Notes: generated by a model from the sequence alone, not told the origin. A stretch of 64,000 bases of DNA from Croceivirga sp. (GCA_028281025.1 JANQKR010000046.1:62001-126000); one strand, 5' to 3'; positions 52,815-62,679 are shown, counted from the first letter of the stretch. Made by a program: numbers and translations.

Positions 52815-54662
52815 TTATCCTGTTTGAATGGACATTGTTGTTTTGTTCTTATAGCTGTTTTCCGGGGAAATGAGTTTAAAGGGTTTATAGGCCTCACCTG
52901 AGAATTGGACTCCCAGATGTCCCGCAAACTCCAACATGTTCAACCGGATACCATGAACCATGACGGCCATCAAAGCCAGGGCAATGTTCAACCCATGCCC
53001 CAACAGCAAGGCAATGGCCGCCATGATTAAGTTCACAATACCCATACCTGTCATTCCTTCCGGTAAAATCATATTGTTGAAACTGGCTGCAACCGCAGCA
53101 GTGGCCATTCCCACGGCAAAGAGCCTTACATAGGAAACAATGTCCGAAAATCCGCTGATCAAGCTCAAGGGCAGGTTGGCTATGGAAACTCCCATACTTT
53201 TGAAAAAGTTTTTGCTTTCCACCGAAAAAAGGGCTACCAATGCTGCTCCCCCAACAAATAACCATAATCCCCAATCGGGCATGGCCTTGCCAAGTACCAA
53301 TTGTTCAGTGATCAAAAAGAGGCCCCATACCAATGCAATCCAACCCACTTCGCTCAGTGCGCGAATGGAATTGATGAATTGGAACACTCGAATACCATGG
53401 GCAACCGTAAGATGAATGGCCCCTATCAAAAAGGATAGGTGCATCATAAAGGCAATATTGTCCACCCCAAAACTTGCAATTTCAGGGATGATCAAGTTGT
53501 TGAGAAAGGGGAGGGCCGCTATTTGTTCAGCTCCAAAATAGGTGCCGCTCAGCACACCCCAAATAATGGTGGTCCCACTGAGCACATAGATTAAAATGCG
53601 CATCTGGGCCGTCAATTTCTTTCTAAGGAAAAAAGTGATCAACAAAAAGATCAGTCCATAACCTGCATCCCCTACCAACATGGCGAAAAACAGGGCAAAA
53701 GCAACCAAAAAATAGATGGAAACGTCCACTTCCTTATACCCCGGCACAATATCAATGAACTTCATTACCGGATTGATAATGCTGATCCATTTAGGGTTTT
53801 TGATGTAAACGGGTACTTCCTCAGGTTTTTCGGGCTCTGCGATATGGTATCCCCAGTGGTTTGCTTCTGCGGCGGCAATAAAACTGTCCTCAGCAGTTCG
53901 GGGAATATAACCTTTGAGGTATTTTAACCTTCCCTCAATGTCCCCCATACCTTCCAATGCCCGTTGCGTGCTCAACCGATTTTGTAGGTGCAGGTGGTAC
54001 GCTTCAAGCCATGCGATATTTTCGGTTTGGTCCTCCAGGAAATTTTCCACCTCGGCCAATTGCCGCTTTTTTCTTTCGATTTGCTGACTAAGGTCCCCAA
54101 AGGATGCCCTGGGCAGGGATTCTTCCTTATGGTTCAGTTTCTCGGATTCATTTCGGGCAATCAATACCAGGGGAACCCTACCATCATGCTCTGGGAACCT
54201 CACTATAGTGTGTTTTTGATCCAAAGTGTCGGCAACCGATTTGTCCATAAGGTATAGCCGAAGGTGAAGGCCCTTCTTTTTTAGATAGGGAATGTCCTTT
54301 GTAATTACATTTTGGCCCCAGATGCCGTACCAGTTCAACTGTTGGCTGAGTTCATCAATTTTTTCCTGACATTTTTGCCTGATTTCCCCAGTCTGTAAGA
54401 CACGGTCCACGAGTTGTTTGGGATCCTTGGTAGTATATTTTACACGGTTGGCAAGGTGACGGTTCTTTGGCACATGGTCCCTTAAAAGGGAAATGGCACT
54501 TTCCGTGCGGTGTACCGCTTCCAAACGTCTTTCCACGGTTCCATTTCCAGGGCGGTTAATCTCCTTGATGTCCACAACGCCCAATTCACCCAATTGTAAA
54601 ATGGTATCATCCACGGAACGCGCGGTGGTAAAAAGCAATATTTCCTTCATCCTTACGATCAT
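52815..54662 (-). CDS. V-type ATPase subunit I (stator/ion channel subunit)
   Basis: 615 aa from ATG 54662 (MIVRMKEILLF), whose ATGA overlaps the subunit D stop; the longer frame lies inside subunit D and is rejected. The N-terminal half is charged and coiled-coil-like (stator arm; SFGDLSQQIERKKRQLAEVE). The C-terminal half has about seven membrane helices, including the ion-path helix FSDIVSYVRLFAVGMATAA with its essential Arg, and GHGLNIALALMAVMVHGIRLN. Length fits the family. Confidence 0.93.
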   Translation of the reverse strand: MIVRMKEILLFTTARSVDDTILQLGELGVVDIKEINRPGNGTVERRLEAVHRTESAISLLRDHVPKNRHLANRVKYTTKDPKQLVDRVLQTGEIRQKCQEKIDELSQQLNWYGIWGQNVITKDIPYLKKKGLHLRLYLMDKSVADTLDQKHTIVRFPEHDGRVPLVLIARNESEKLNHKEESLPRASFGDLSQQIERKKRQLAEVENFLEDQTENIAWLEAYHLHLQNRLSTQRALEGMGDIEGRLKYLKGYIPRTAEDSFIAAAEANHWGYHIAEPEKPEEVPVYIKNPKWISIINPVMKFIDIVPGYKEVDVSIYFLVAFALFFAMLVGDAGYGLIFLLITFFLRKKLTAQMRILIYVLSGTTIIWGVLSGTYFGAEQIAALPFLNNLIIPEIASFGVDNIAFMMHLSFLIGAIHLTVAHGIRVFQFINSIRALSEVGWIALVWGLFLITEQLVLGKAMPDWGLWLFVGGAALVALFSVESKNFFKSMGVSIANLPLSLISGFSDIVSYVRLFAVGMATAAVAASFNNMILPEGMTGMGIVNLIMAAIALLLGHGLNIALALMAVMVHGIRLNMLEFAGHLGVQFSGEAYKPFKLISPENSYKNKTTMSIQTG

Positions 54663-55270
54663 ACCACGACTTTTTTCTCTTCCTTTTTCTTCTTTACCAG
54701 TTTGGCGCATCCTATGGCCAGCCGTTCCACATCACCAAGATAAATCTCGATTTTTCGGATGTTATCCTTGGTCTCGGGAATAAATACCTCCTTAAGGGCA
54801 TTTTTCATCCTTCGGGCCTCGGCCAGTTCTTCCCAGAGCAGTTCCAGATTTCGTTCCTCGATCTCGACCAGTGTACGATTGGTTTTTTGTTCCTGGATTA
54901 CTTGTACGGCTACATCTACCCAAAGGGGAGTGTTGAAAAAGTCAATTTCGGCATCGTCAAAGACAAGGTCCTCAAATACCTCAATGGACACCCCTGCGAT
55001 TTCCCTTTTTTTGGTGATGACACGTTCCACCTTTACGATTTCGGCCAGATCAATTGTCTCTTCCGCCATGACCGCCACCCATTTTTTTGTTCCTTCATTT
55101 GTGGTAGCAATTGCCTGCTTTAGTCTGGCGATGGTATTTTCTATGGTCTGTACCACCTCTTTTAACTGCTGTTCTTTCATTTCAAAGACGGGCAGGGCCG
55201 TATTGTATTCCTTAAGCTCTGTTTTTAGGGCTGCCAGGGTATTTTTGTTCATCAAAATCTTATCGGCCAT
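54659..55270 (-). CDS. V-type ATPase subunit D (central stalk)
   Basis: 203 aa, two long coiled-coil helices at the ends (MNKNTLAALKTELKEYNTAL near the start; LLWEELAEARRMKNALKEV near the end) that form the rotor shaft in this family, with a short middle part (EDLVFDDAEIDFFNTPLW). It overlaps the DUF2764-like gene by 11 bp and subunit I by 4 bp. Confidence 0.9.
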   Translation of the reverse strand: MADKILMNKNTLAALKTELKEYNTALPVFEMKEQQLKEVVQTIENTIARLKQAIATTNEGTKKWVAVMAEETIDLAEIVKVERVITKKREIAGVSIEVFEDLVFDDAEIDFFNTPLWVDVAVQVIQEQKTNRTLVEIEERNLELLWEELAEARRMKNALKEVFIPETKDNIRKIEIYLGDVERLAIGCAKLVKKKKEEKKVVV

Positions 55271-55841
55271 CTTCAGTCTTTTTTGTGCTGTTCAAAAAAT
55301 TGGCATATCCCTGTTTTTCATCAAAGCTCCACCAACGGAGCAACAGTAATAGTTTTAGCTTGTAGATGCATAAGGCCGTAAAATCCGTATAGTGGCCCAT
55401 GGAAAGTTCTTCTAATTGATTCCATTGCAGTTTTAAGAGTTGAATTTCCTCTTCCAGTGGTGTTCCGGGCACCAGGGACAAGGGAAGTTTTTTTGTAATG
55501 GAGGGGTCGGCCCCATTTTTTCGGGCGATACGCAATTGTTGTATGCCCTTTTTAAGTGCAAACACATAGTTGGAAAATATGGCCAGGACGCTGTTTTTAC
55601 TTTTTTGAAAGGTTTCGGAGTGAATGGTCGCCAAATTGATCTGTTGAAATAGGCGATGACTACCGGAACTTAAAAACTTACCGGCTTCCCCATCCAAAAT
55701 GGCAATAATGCTTTTCCCGGTTTCAGAAGGACCTGCATATTTTTGAAAGATGGAACCTACCTTGGAACGTTCCTCATCCGTGTCTTTAAAAGATAGATGA
55801 GGTAAGCTGCTTATCACATATTCCAGGTTTCCCGCAATCAT
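55260..55841 (-). CDS. DUF2764-like V-ATPase operon protein
   Basis: 193 aa, helical and soluble, with start MIAGNLEYVISSLPHLSF as in DUF2764 proteins that accompany Bacteroidota V-ATPases. These have been suggested to replace subunit C, linking the peripheral stalk to subunit I, but without direct proof known to me. The C-terminus has KLKLLLLLRWWSFDEKQGYA. Four-base overlap with subunit E upstream and 11-bp overlap with D downstream. Confidence 0.8.
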   Translation of the reverse strand: MIAGNLEYVISSLPHLSFKDTDEERSKVGSIFQKYAGPSETGKSIIAILDGEAGKFLSSGSHRLFQQINLATIHSETFQKSKNSVLAIFSNYVFALKKGIQQLRIARKNGADPSITKKLPLSLVPGTPLEEEIQLLKLQWNQLEELSMGHYTDFTALCIYKLKLLLLLRWWSFDEKQGYANFLNSTKKTEDGR

Positions 55842-56437
55842 GTATCCAAATCGTTTTTAAGAATGTTCACCCACTTTGGGCTAAGATGGGCATTCAACAG
55901 TTCCGCTACGGCGTTTGGCGAAATTTGATAGCTCCATCCTTGATCGGTCTTGGTGATTGAAAACCCTTTGAGCAGACTGGGATCCGTGATGATGGAATCC
56001 AAATTGTCCATCGCCTGCAATTGCTTCCGGACTGTTTTGGCCAACTCCGTTTCCACATTTTCGGAGAGTGTTAGGGTGACCCCACTACCCACATTCGCTA
56101 TGGTATTGGTGATGGCCTGTTCCATTAGCTTAGGGGTAAATTGGGCCTCCACCTCCTTTTCCAATACCGTTTTAAGCAATTGCAGCAAATCGTTCCGCAC
56201 TGAAACCGTAAGATCCCGCGCGGCCTGCTTTAAGGCACCCTCACCTTTGATCAGGGTGGCCTGCGCTTCTTTTTCAGCACTGCCCAACAGTTCCTCCCGT
56301 TTGGCTTCCGCTTCCTTGATAATTTTTTTTGCCTGGGCATGTGCACTCTCCACAATGTTTACCGCTTCATTGTCAGCTGCTTCTATGGCTTCTGATTTAA
56401 GGGTGGCAATCAGTTTTTCCAACGTGTTCTCACTCAT
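55838..56437 (-). CDS. V-type ATPase subunit E (peripheral stalk)
   Basis: 199 aa. An alanine/glutamate-rich long coiled helix spans residues 1-105 (AVNIVESAHAQAKKIIKEAE), followed by a small globular C-terminal domain (SIITDPSLLKGFSITKTD). This is the normal architecture of peripheral stalk subunit E. It overlaps subunit B by 8 bp. In many Bacteroidota operons subunit E comes before A; here it follows B. Confidence 0.88.
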   Translation of the reverse strand: MSENTLEKLIATLKSEAIEAADNEAVNIVESAHAQAKKIIKEAEAKREELLGSAEKEAQATLIKGEGALKQAARDLTVSVRNDLLQLLKTVLEKEVEAQFTPKLMEQAITNTIANVGSGVTLTLSENVETELAKTVRKQLQAMDNLDSIITDPSLLKGFSITKTDQGWSYQISPNAVAELLNAHLSPKWVNILKNDLDT

Positions 56438-57761
56438 GGATCATTTCTTTTAAAATTTTGAATTTCCCTTTTTCAGGCCAATACGCCTCAATCAGCTTGG
56501 AGGACAGCCCTACTTCTTCCTTTTTAAAATGCTGGGCAAGGATGTCCCAACATAAATCCAGGGCATCTTCCAATTCCAAATAGCGGAAAGGGTCCATCAA
56601 TTCCCTTTGAAAGGTCTTTCGATATTCCAACAATCGTAGGGAGTAATCGTCCTTGACCGAGCCAAACTTTTGTGCCTTTACGCGCTCCTCGGCCTCTGAA
56701 AGTAATCGCGCCATGGCATTCATAATGCTTCTGTGGTCAGGACGCGTTCGATCATTCACCTGTTGTTTTAAACGGCTTAAAGAACCGAACAGTTCCAGGT
56801 AGCCATCCTTCATATAAAATTGTCCTTCGGTGATATATCCCGTATTGTCCGGAACGGGATGGGTAACGTCATCCATGGTGGTCACTCCCAAAATGGTCAA
56901 ACTTCCCGCACCATCAATGTCGGCAGCCTTTTCATATCGGCTTGCCAATTGGGAGTAAAGGTCACCGGGATATCCCTGATTTGCCGGAATCTGGTCCTGG
57001 GCATTGGCCACTTGCCGTAGATAATCGGACCACTGGGTCATATCCGACAACAATACAAATACATTTTTACCCTGTAGTGCAAATTGTTCCGCCACGGCCA
57101 GGGCCAAATCAGGTACCATCAGGCCTTCTACAATGGAATCCCTGTGGGTATGGATGAACATGATGGTTTTGTTCTTACTACCGGCCTCCTCAATACGTTG
57201 CCTGAAATAATGGAATTCATCATATTTGAGTCCAACCCCTCCAATGATGATAACATCGGCATCGGTTTGGGTAGCTATATTGGCCAACAAGCGGTTATAG
57301 GGTTCGCCCGCTTTGGCAAAAATGGGTATCTTTTGGGAACGTACCAGGGTGTTGAACACATCTATCATAGGCACCCCGGTACGAATCATATCTTTGGGAA
57401 TGAGTCTTTTTACCGGATTAATGGAAGGTCCGGCCACCCGGACCATATCTGACATCAGTTCAGGGCCTTTATCAATGGGCTGACCGTTGCCCGAATAGAC
57501 CCTTCCCAACATGTCATCGGAAAATCCGACTTGGATGGGTTTTCCCAGAAAGCGGACCTTGCAATCCGTTGAAACCCCAAATCCGCCCCCAAACAGTTGT
57601 AGGGTCACCTCATCACCATCCAAGGCAATCACCTGGGCAAAGGCCTTTTGACCATTGGGATAGATTACTTCTGCCAATTCCTTGTTGTGCACCCCTTGGG
57701 CCTTAATGCTTAGAATGGCACGGCCAATGCTATCTATGTTCTCATACGTTTTCTGCAACAT
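56430..57761 (-). CDS. V-type ATPase subunit B (regulatory, non-catalytic)
   Basis: 443 aa. Contains family segments GGFGVSTDCKVRF, MIRTGVPMIDVFNTLVRSQKIPIFAKAGEPYNRLLA, which replaces the P-loop of the catalytic subunit, FVLLSDMTQWSDYLRQ and DIDGAGSLTILGVTTMDDVTHPVPD. It forms the hexamer with subunit A. Overlaps the end of the A gene by 20 bp. Confidence 0.95.
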   Translation of the reverse strand: MLQKTYENIDSIGRAILSIKAQGVHNKELAEVIYPNGQKAFAQVIALDGDEVTLQLFGGGFGVSTDCKVRFLGKPIQVGFSDDMLGRVYSGNGQPIDKGPELMSDMVRVAGPSINPVKRLIPKDMIRTGVPMIDVFNTLVRSQKIPIFAKAGEPYNRLLANIATQTDADVIIIGGVGLKYDEFHYFRQRIEEAGSKNKTIMFIHTHRDSIVEGLMVPDLALAVAEQFALQGKNVFVLLSDMTQWSDYLRQVANAQDQIPANQGYPGDLYSQLASRYEKAADIDGAGSLTILGVTTMDDVTHPVPDNTGYITEGQFYMKDGYLELFGSLSRLKQQVNDRTRPDHRSIMNAMARLLSEAEERVKAQKFGSVKDDYSLRLLEYRKTFQRELMDPFRYLELEDALDLCWDILAQHFKKEEVGLSSKLIEAYWPEKGKFKILKEMIHE

Positions 57762-59487
57762 GCCCCATCTGTTTAAGCAAGTTCAATAGTTTTGTTTTTT
57801 GTTTGTCAAAGCCCTCCTCATCCGGTTTCATATAGTTCCAATCAAGAAAGGCCTGTCGGATAAAATTGAAATGCGAGCGTATTTCTTCTTTTCCTGTGAT
57901 GTCGACCGGTGTATCGATGATTTCTTGGATCATGTTGAACATTAGGCGCAATCTTTCGGGATGGGTCACCCCGTCCACTTCATGAAAACTGTTCTGTTGT
58001 AGGAATACGGCATCGAGTAATTCGGCCTTTTGATAACGAATGTAGGACTCATCGGTAATGCCCTTTTCCCCCATCAAAATGATGTTGGAGGCTATGGTTT
58101 TACCATCACGAAGCAATTCCAATAAATAGGTTACCTCTTCTTGTTCCAACTGCGAGGGATATTTGGAATTACTGTCTATACGATCTATAGCGGGGTATTT
58201 CCTTGCATCGGACAAAGCCCTGGACAATCCCCAAAAAGCACCAGTGCTCAAAAGGGTGGCCTGGGTAACGGGTTCGTCAAAGTTTCCGCCTGCCGGGGAA
58301 ACCGTACCGATAATGCTTAACGATCCCGTGTTGCCATCTCCCAGGATTTCAACCCCGGCGCGGTCATAAAAAGCGGAGATTAGGGTAGAAATATACATGG
58401 GGAAGGCCTCGGGTCCTGGAATTTCCTCCTTTCTACCTGAAGTCTCACGAAGTGCCTGCGCCCAGCGCGAGGTGGAATCGGCCAGAATTAAAACGTTCAA
58501 TCCTTGCTTTCGATAGTATTCCCCTACTGTGGTGGCCATGTAAACGGATGCTTCACGGGCCGCCACGGGCATGGAAGAGGTGTTCCCAACAATATAGGTG
58601 CGGTCCATTAATGATTTCCCGGTCCTGGGATCGATGAGTTCCGGAAAATCCTTAAAAACTTCCACAGCCTCCCCGGCACGTTCGCCGCAGGCGGCAATAA
58701 TGACCACATCTGCCTGGGAGTGACGGGCCAAACTGTGCTGCAATACCGTTTTTCCCGCTCCAAACGGCCCTGGATTGCAGGCCGTGCCACCATAGGCGAT
58801 GGGGAAGAGGGCATCCAAAATTCGGATTCCCGTGGGCATGGGTTTTATGGGTACCGAGCGCTCTGTGAAGGGCATGGGCTTTTTTACCGGCCATTCAAAG
58901 GCCATCGTAAGCTCCACGCTTTTACCCGTACTATCCTGGATCGTGGCTATGGGTTCGTCAACGGTATAGTCGCCCTCTTTTACGATATGGGTAACGGTAT
59001 GGTTGCCTTGTATGGAAAAGGGAACAAAGATTTTATGCTCAAATAATTTTTCGGGAACGGAACCCAAAACGGTGCTGCCGGTAACAATTGCACCTTTCTC
59101 TACCATTGGTGTAAAATGCCACTTTTGGGTGTTGTCAAGGGGATCGACCTCCAGGCCCCTTTCCAAAAACCATTCAATTTTGCCTAATTCGTATAAAGGA
59201 TTCTGTAGCCCATCCGTTACGGATCCCAATATGCCGGGACCTAATTTTACGGCCAATGGGAGACCTGTAAATTCCACCGGATCCCCCACCTTCATCCAAT
59301 TGGTGTCTTCAAAGACCTGCAGGTAGGCCCTATTGCCTTCTTTCACATCGATGACCTCGGATTTTAGTCTCTTGCCATCCTCAACAATGATGTAGGCCAC
59401 CTCGCCATTCATAATGGCCCCCTCGGTAGTCCTGACACCAACGAGCGACTCGTTGACGCTCACTACTTCCCCTTTTGCTTTGTGCAT
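57742..59487 (-). CDS. V-type ATPase subunit A (catalytic)
   Basis: 581 aa. The P-loop is GPFGAGKTVLQHSL (the family usually has Ser where Ala appears before Gly-Lys-Thr), with GERAGEAVEV holding the catalytic Glu, ADSTSRWAQALRETSGR, and the family-specific non-homologous insert at residues about 115-190 (VEKGAIVTGSTVLG). It hydrolyses or makes ATP in the V1 head. It follows the universal stress protein gene by 14 bp, so the operon promoter is probably upstream of that gene. Confidence 0.95.
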   Translation of the reverse strand: MHKAKGEVVSVNESLVGVRTTEGAIMNGEVAYIIVEDGKRLKSEVIDVKEGNRAYLQVFEDTNWMKVGDPVEFTGLPLAVKLGPGILGSVTDGLQNPLYELGKIEWFLERGLEVDPLDNTQKWHFTPMVEKGAIVTGSTVLGSVPEKLFEHKIFVPFSIQGNHTVTHIVKEGDYTVDEPIATIQDSTGKSVELTMAFEWPVKKPMPFTERSVPIKPMPTGIRILDALFPIAYGGTACNPGPFGAGKTVLQHSLARHSQADVVIIAACGERAGEAVEVFKDFPELIDPRTGKSLMDRTYIVGNTSSMPVAAREASVYMATTVGEYYRKQGLNVLILADSTSRWAQALRETSGRKEEIPGPEAFPMYISTLISAFYDRAGVEILGDGNTGSLSIIGTVSPAGGNFDEPVTQATLLSTGAFWGLSRALSDARKYPAIDRIDSNSKYPSQLEQEEVTYLLELLRDGKTIASNIILMGEKGITDESYIRYQKAELLDAVFLQQNSFHEVDGVTHPERLRLMFNMIQEIIDTPVDITGKEEIRSHFNFIRQAFLDWNYMKPDEEGFDKQKTKLLNLLKQMGHVAENV

Positions 59488-59501
59488 AGTATCGGATATT
59501 T

Positions 59502-60644
59502 TTAGCTACCGCGTAGTTTGCGGACTTCTTCCTCTATTTTTTGATACCAGATCTTGTCCATGATATCCTTTGCGTTGTTTCTGTATACTTTGGCCCTTTC
59601 CGGTTGGTCCAGCTTTTCATAAACCTTGGCCAAACCGGTGTAGGCAGGTACATGCATGCTATTGATGTTCAGGCAGGCTTTGAGTTGGCCAATGGCCTCC
59701 TCGTAAAAACCATCTTCCATTAATTTCATGGCGGTGCCGTGAAGTTGCTCGATGTTCCTAATGCTTGTTTCCAATTGTAGGGAAATGGCATCTTCGGATT
59801 TTAAGGTGAGGAAGGAACAGGGAACTTCCCGTATTACTTTTTCGGTAACACTTCCCATAAGCATTCGGTTCAACCCGGTTCTGCCCGAAGTCCCTATAAT
59901 AAGCAAATCGATCATTTTCTTTGAAATGGTACTGAGTATTTCCTCGGAAGGATTTCCTTTGGGGATTTCCTTTGTCCAATTGAGACCGGTTAGATTGAAT
60001 TCCTTCAAAAACGAATCAAATTCTTCCTTGTGCAAGCGATACCTGAGTTCGTTCTCCAATTCTTTGTCTTTTTCGGAAGTGAACCAAGTGGAACCCTGCA
60101 GTTCGCATACGGCCAGTATGGTCAATTCCGATTTGAATCTACGGGCCATCGTGATTGCATTTTTAAGCGCCCGTTTGGAAGGGTCGGAAAAATCCACGGG
60201 ACACAAAATGTGGTGTACATTGAGTAACACACCTTCCTTTATCACAAAAACAGGCTTCCCACTTTTTTGAATGATGCGCTCGGCCGTGGTTCCCAATCTA
60301 AAAGTATCCCCTTTTTTGGTTTCACCTGAACCCAACAGAATTAGATTGGCATTGACATCTACTGCCGCCCTTGTAATGGCCTCATGGGGTGAGCCGATCA
60401 TAAGCAAGGGCTTTTCAGCTGCCACTCCCTCATGCTTGATTTGGTCGGTGGTCTCCTTTAATTTGGTCAGTGCCGTTTCGTTCAGTAATGTCCTCACTTT
60501 TTCGTTCAAAACGTCATCCGGGAGTATATGGATGGGTATAATTGTGGATTGGAATATCTTGGCCAATTCTATGGCACTGGATACTACATTTTCGGAGGAC
60601 TGGCTAAAATCCTGTGCTACTAAAATCTTTTCCAAAAGTTTCAT
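59502..60644 (-). CDS. Tandem universal stress protein with C-terminal TPR-like tail
   Basis: 380 aa: two UspA domains (residues about 1-140 and 145-285) and a helical, TPR-like C-terminal part (AIGQLKACLNINSMHVPAYTGLAKVYEKLDQPERAK). The second domain has the ATP-binding pattern GTSGRTGLNRMLMGSVTEKV; the first has LGSGETKKGDTFRLGTTAER, a weaker version. It is 14 bp upstream of the V-ATPase A gene and probably its first co-transcribed gene. Role likely regulatory or sensing of ATP; unproven. Confidence 0.85.
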   Translation of the reverse strand: MKLLEKILVAQDFSQSSENVVSSAIELAKIFQSTIIPIHILPDDVLNEKVRTLLNETALTKLKETTDQIKHEGVAAEKPLLMIGSPHEAITRAAVDVNANLILLGSGETKKGDTFRLGTTAERIIQKSGKPVFVIKEGVLLNVHHILCPVDFSDPSKRALKNAITMARRFKSELTILAVCELQGSTWFTSEKDKELENELRYRLHKEEFDSFLKEFNLTGLNWTKEIPKGNPSEEILSTISKKMIDLLIIGTSGRTGLNRMLMGSVTEKVIREVPCSFLTLKSEDAISLQLETSIRNIEQLHGTAMKLMEDGFYEEAIGQLKACLNINSMHVPAYTGLAKVYEKLDQPERAKVYRNNAKDIMDKIWYQKIEEEVRKLRGS

Positions 60645-61062
60645 GATAACGTGCCTTTAACTAGGGTTAACAATACATACGGATAAGGTACCCCACTGCT
60701 GTTGCCGCAGTTTAAACGGCTTCTTCGTGTACCATTTCCAATCCCAATAAAGCTATTGAAGAATTCTTTAGAGAAACTTAAGAATTGGGCAGTATAATCA
60801 AATAATAATAGGCGCTCCACCGAAATTATAGGAAGGGACTTTCCAACCACCTAAGTAGCAAGAAGATGGGGGCAACGTAACCTTTTTACGGTTTTTTTAA
60901 GCGCCTTTTCCTTCTAAAGTTTTGCTAAAGAATCTGTTGTTAAATTTCAGAATATATTGAAATAATAAGCCGCTGTCATATCCTCTTGGGAATGGCTCTA
61001 AAGCTTTAATGGTTGCATAAATGATATCCAGTTAAATGGTCGTTCACCCTAAATGAATTAAA
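60645..61062. other. Divergent intergenic region between two universal stress protein genes
   Basis: 418 bases. The left part up to about 60850 has several short frames without protein-like character; the right part is AT-rich. Promoters for the V-ATPase operon (minus) and for the second stress protein (plus) should lie here. I found no clear promoter motif, operator palindrome or small RNA signature. Confidence 0.35.
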
Positions 61063-61857
61063 ATGAATAAGATTCTTGTCCCTGTTGATTTTTCCGATAC
61101 GTCTTCCAATGCATTGTCCTATGCCATTCAGCTTTTTGGGAGTACTTCCTTGGAAGTGACCATATTGCACATTTACGGTGCAAGGTCTACAGCACTTCTT
61201 ATGAAAAACATTGATGACGTTTTGGAAAAGGACGCCAAAAAACGAATGGATGGACTTTTGGAAAACGTTCAAAAAGACTATCCCGAAGTGGTTTTTAAAA
61301 CCAGGATCGTTAAAGACTACGCCGTTTCCGCAATTGCTTCATTGGGTGATAGCGGGCATTATGACTTTATTGTAATGGGAACCAAGGGGGCCAGCGGACT
61401 TAAAGAGGTGTTTATGGGCAGTGTGGCTGGAGGGGTCGTTTCCAAAACCTCCGCTCCCGTAATTGTGGTACCGGATGGGCATACGTACCGGCCCTTGGAG
61501 AAAATTGTGTTTGCCGTTAGTGATGACCCTTTTTCGGATCCCAAGGTCATTGGCCCACTTATTAAAATCGCCGGCATGCATCAAAGCAACATAAAAATAT
61601 TGCATATTGCCGATGAGAAAACCCCTCAAATTGAAAAGGTGCTGGATGCCATGAAGGATTTGAGTACTTCCGTTGACTATGCCTTTGGTACAGGCGATAC
61701 CAATAAGGATTTGAACGAGTATTTGATGAAGGACTTTTCCGGGTTGGTTTGCCTTATTCGGGCAAAGAAAGGATTTATGGACCGTCTGCTGAACGAAAGT
61801 GTTACATTAAAACAAACTTTCAATAGCCCCGTACCGTTACTTATTCTTCACGATTAA
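61063..61857 (+). CDS. Universal stress protein, tandem-domain type
   Basis: 264 aa: a complete N-terminal UspA domain starting ILVPVDFSDTSSNAL, with ATP-binding pattern MGTKGASGLKEVFMGSVAGGV, and a shorter, degenerate second half (residues about 145-264) with VFAVSDDPFSDPKVI. It is divergent from the larger stress protein gene. A relation to energy or oxygen stress is usual for the family but is not shown here. Confidence 0.9.
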   Translation: MNKILVPVDFSDTSSNALSYAIQLFGSTSLEVTILHIYGARSTALLMKNIDDVLEKDAKKRMDGLLENVQKDYPEVVFKTRIVKDYAVSAIASLGDSGHYDFIVMGTKGASGLKEVFMGSVAGGVVSKTSAPVIVVPDGHTYRPLEKIVFAVSDDPFSDPKVIGPLIKIAGMHQSNIKILHIADEKTPQIEKVLDAMKDLSTSVDYAFGTGDTNKDLNEYLMKDFSGLVCLIRAKKGFMDRLLNESVTLKQTFNSPVPLLILHD

Positions 61858-61865
61858 GCTAAGCA

Positions 61866-62012
61866 CCTGTTTAGGATTGTATTTTTGTAAAGACCGTTTT
61901 TGGTGCAGAATGAGGCAAAATTGAAGATAATAGTTGGGCTACTTCATGAAATTTTAACGAAATTATACCCAAAAAGTGGCATGAAAAAACAATTTATAAA
62001 ATCCTAAACAGG
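61866..62012. repeat. 13-bp perfect inverted repeat flanking the intergenic region before sdhC
   Basis: CCTGTTTAGGATT at 61866-61878 and its exact reverse complement AATCCTAAACAGG at 62000-62012 enclose the spacer between the stress protein gene and sdhC. The second arm ends 6 bases before the sdhC start codon, inside the expected ribosome-binding region. A near copy (AATCCTTAAACAGG) sits at 32144-32157. Confidence 0.6.
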
Positions 62013-62018
62013 CTCTGA

Positions 62019-62672
62019 ATGTTCTTTAGAAAATCCATTATTGCACTTACGGGCCTGTTCCTTTGCATTTTTTTGATTGTGCACCTTTCCGCCAATAGCA
62101 TTTTGGTATTGCCCGAGGAAACCGCCAGAAGTTTGTACAATTCGTACTCCACCACTTTACGGGAGAGTCCGTTGATAAAAATTGTGGCCTATATATTGTA
62201 CCTCTCCATTATCTTACATGTGGTCTATGCCATCTTGATTACGGTAAATAACCGAAAGGCCAAAGCCAAAGGTTACCTGGTAAACCAATATAAAAAGAAC
62301 AGTAGTTGGACTTCTCAAAATATGGGACTTTTGGGTATTTCCATCCTATTGTTCATAGTGGTACATCTTGCCAATTTTTGGGCCCGTATCAAACTGGGCA
62401 TGGGCGAGGGGGTAGGTCTGGATGCCAATGGCCATGTAGATGTCTATGAGGTAACCTATAGCCTCTTTCAAAATGGCTATTATGTTGTTTTCTATACGCT
62501 ATTGATGGTGCCCTTGGGGCTGCACCTTCACCATGGATTGAAAAGTGCTTTTATGACCCTGGGTTTTTACCACAAAAGGGGACTCAGGACCATAGCCAAG
62601 GTCTCTTTGGTGTATGCAATTATCATGGCTGTGGGTTTTGGTGTTATTCCATCAATTGTATTCCTTAAATAG
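62019..62672 (+). CDS. sdhC: Succinate dehydrogenase/fumarate reductase cytochrome b subunit
   Basis: 217 aa with five hydrophobic helices and several helix-embedded histidines ([45 protein letters not shown]) that should bind two haem b groups, the single-subunit dihaem anchor typical of Bacteroidota. It anchors the flavoprotein and Fe-S subunits and exchanges electrons with menaquinone. The flavoprotein gene starts 7 bp after its stop. Confidence 0.94.
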   Translation: MFFRKSIIALTGLFLCIFLIVHLSANSILVLPEETARSLYNSYSTTLRESPLIKIVAYILYLSIILHVVYAILITVNNRKAKAKGYLVNQYKKNSSWTSQNMGLLGISILLFIVVHLANFWARIKLGMGEGVGLDANGHVDVYEVTYSLFQNGYYVVFYTLLMVPLGLHLHHGLKSAFMTLGFYHKRGLRTIAKVSLVYAIIMAVGFGVIPSIVFLK

Positions 62673-62679
62673 CTTGAAG

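Noticed and set aside
60641-60850. A 69-codon frame between the two stress protein genes.
   Set aside because: Overlaps the start of the larger stress protein gene, with low-complexity translation and no family resemblance; likely chance.
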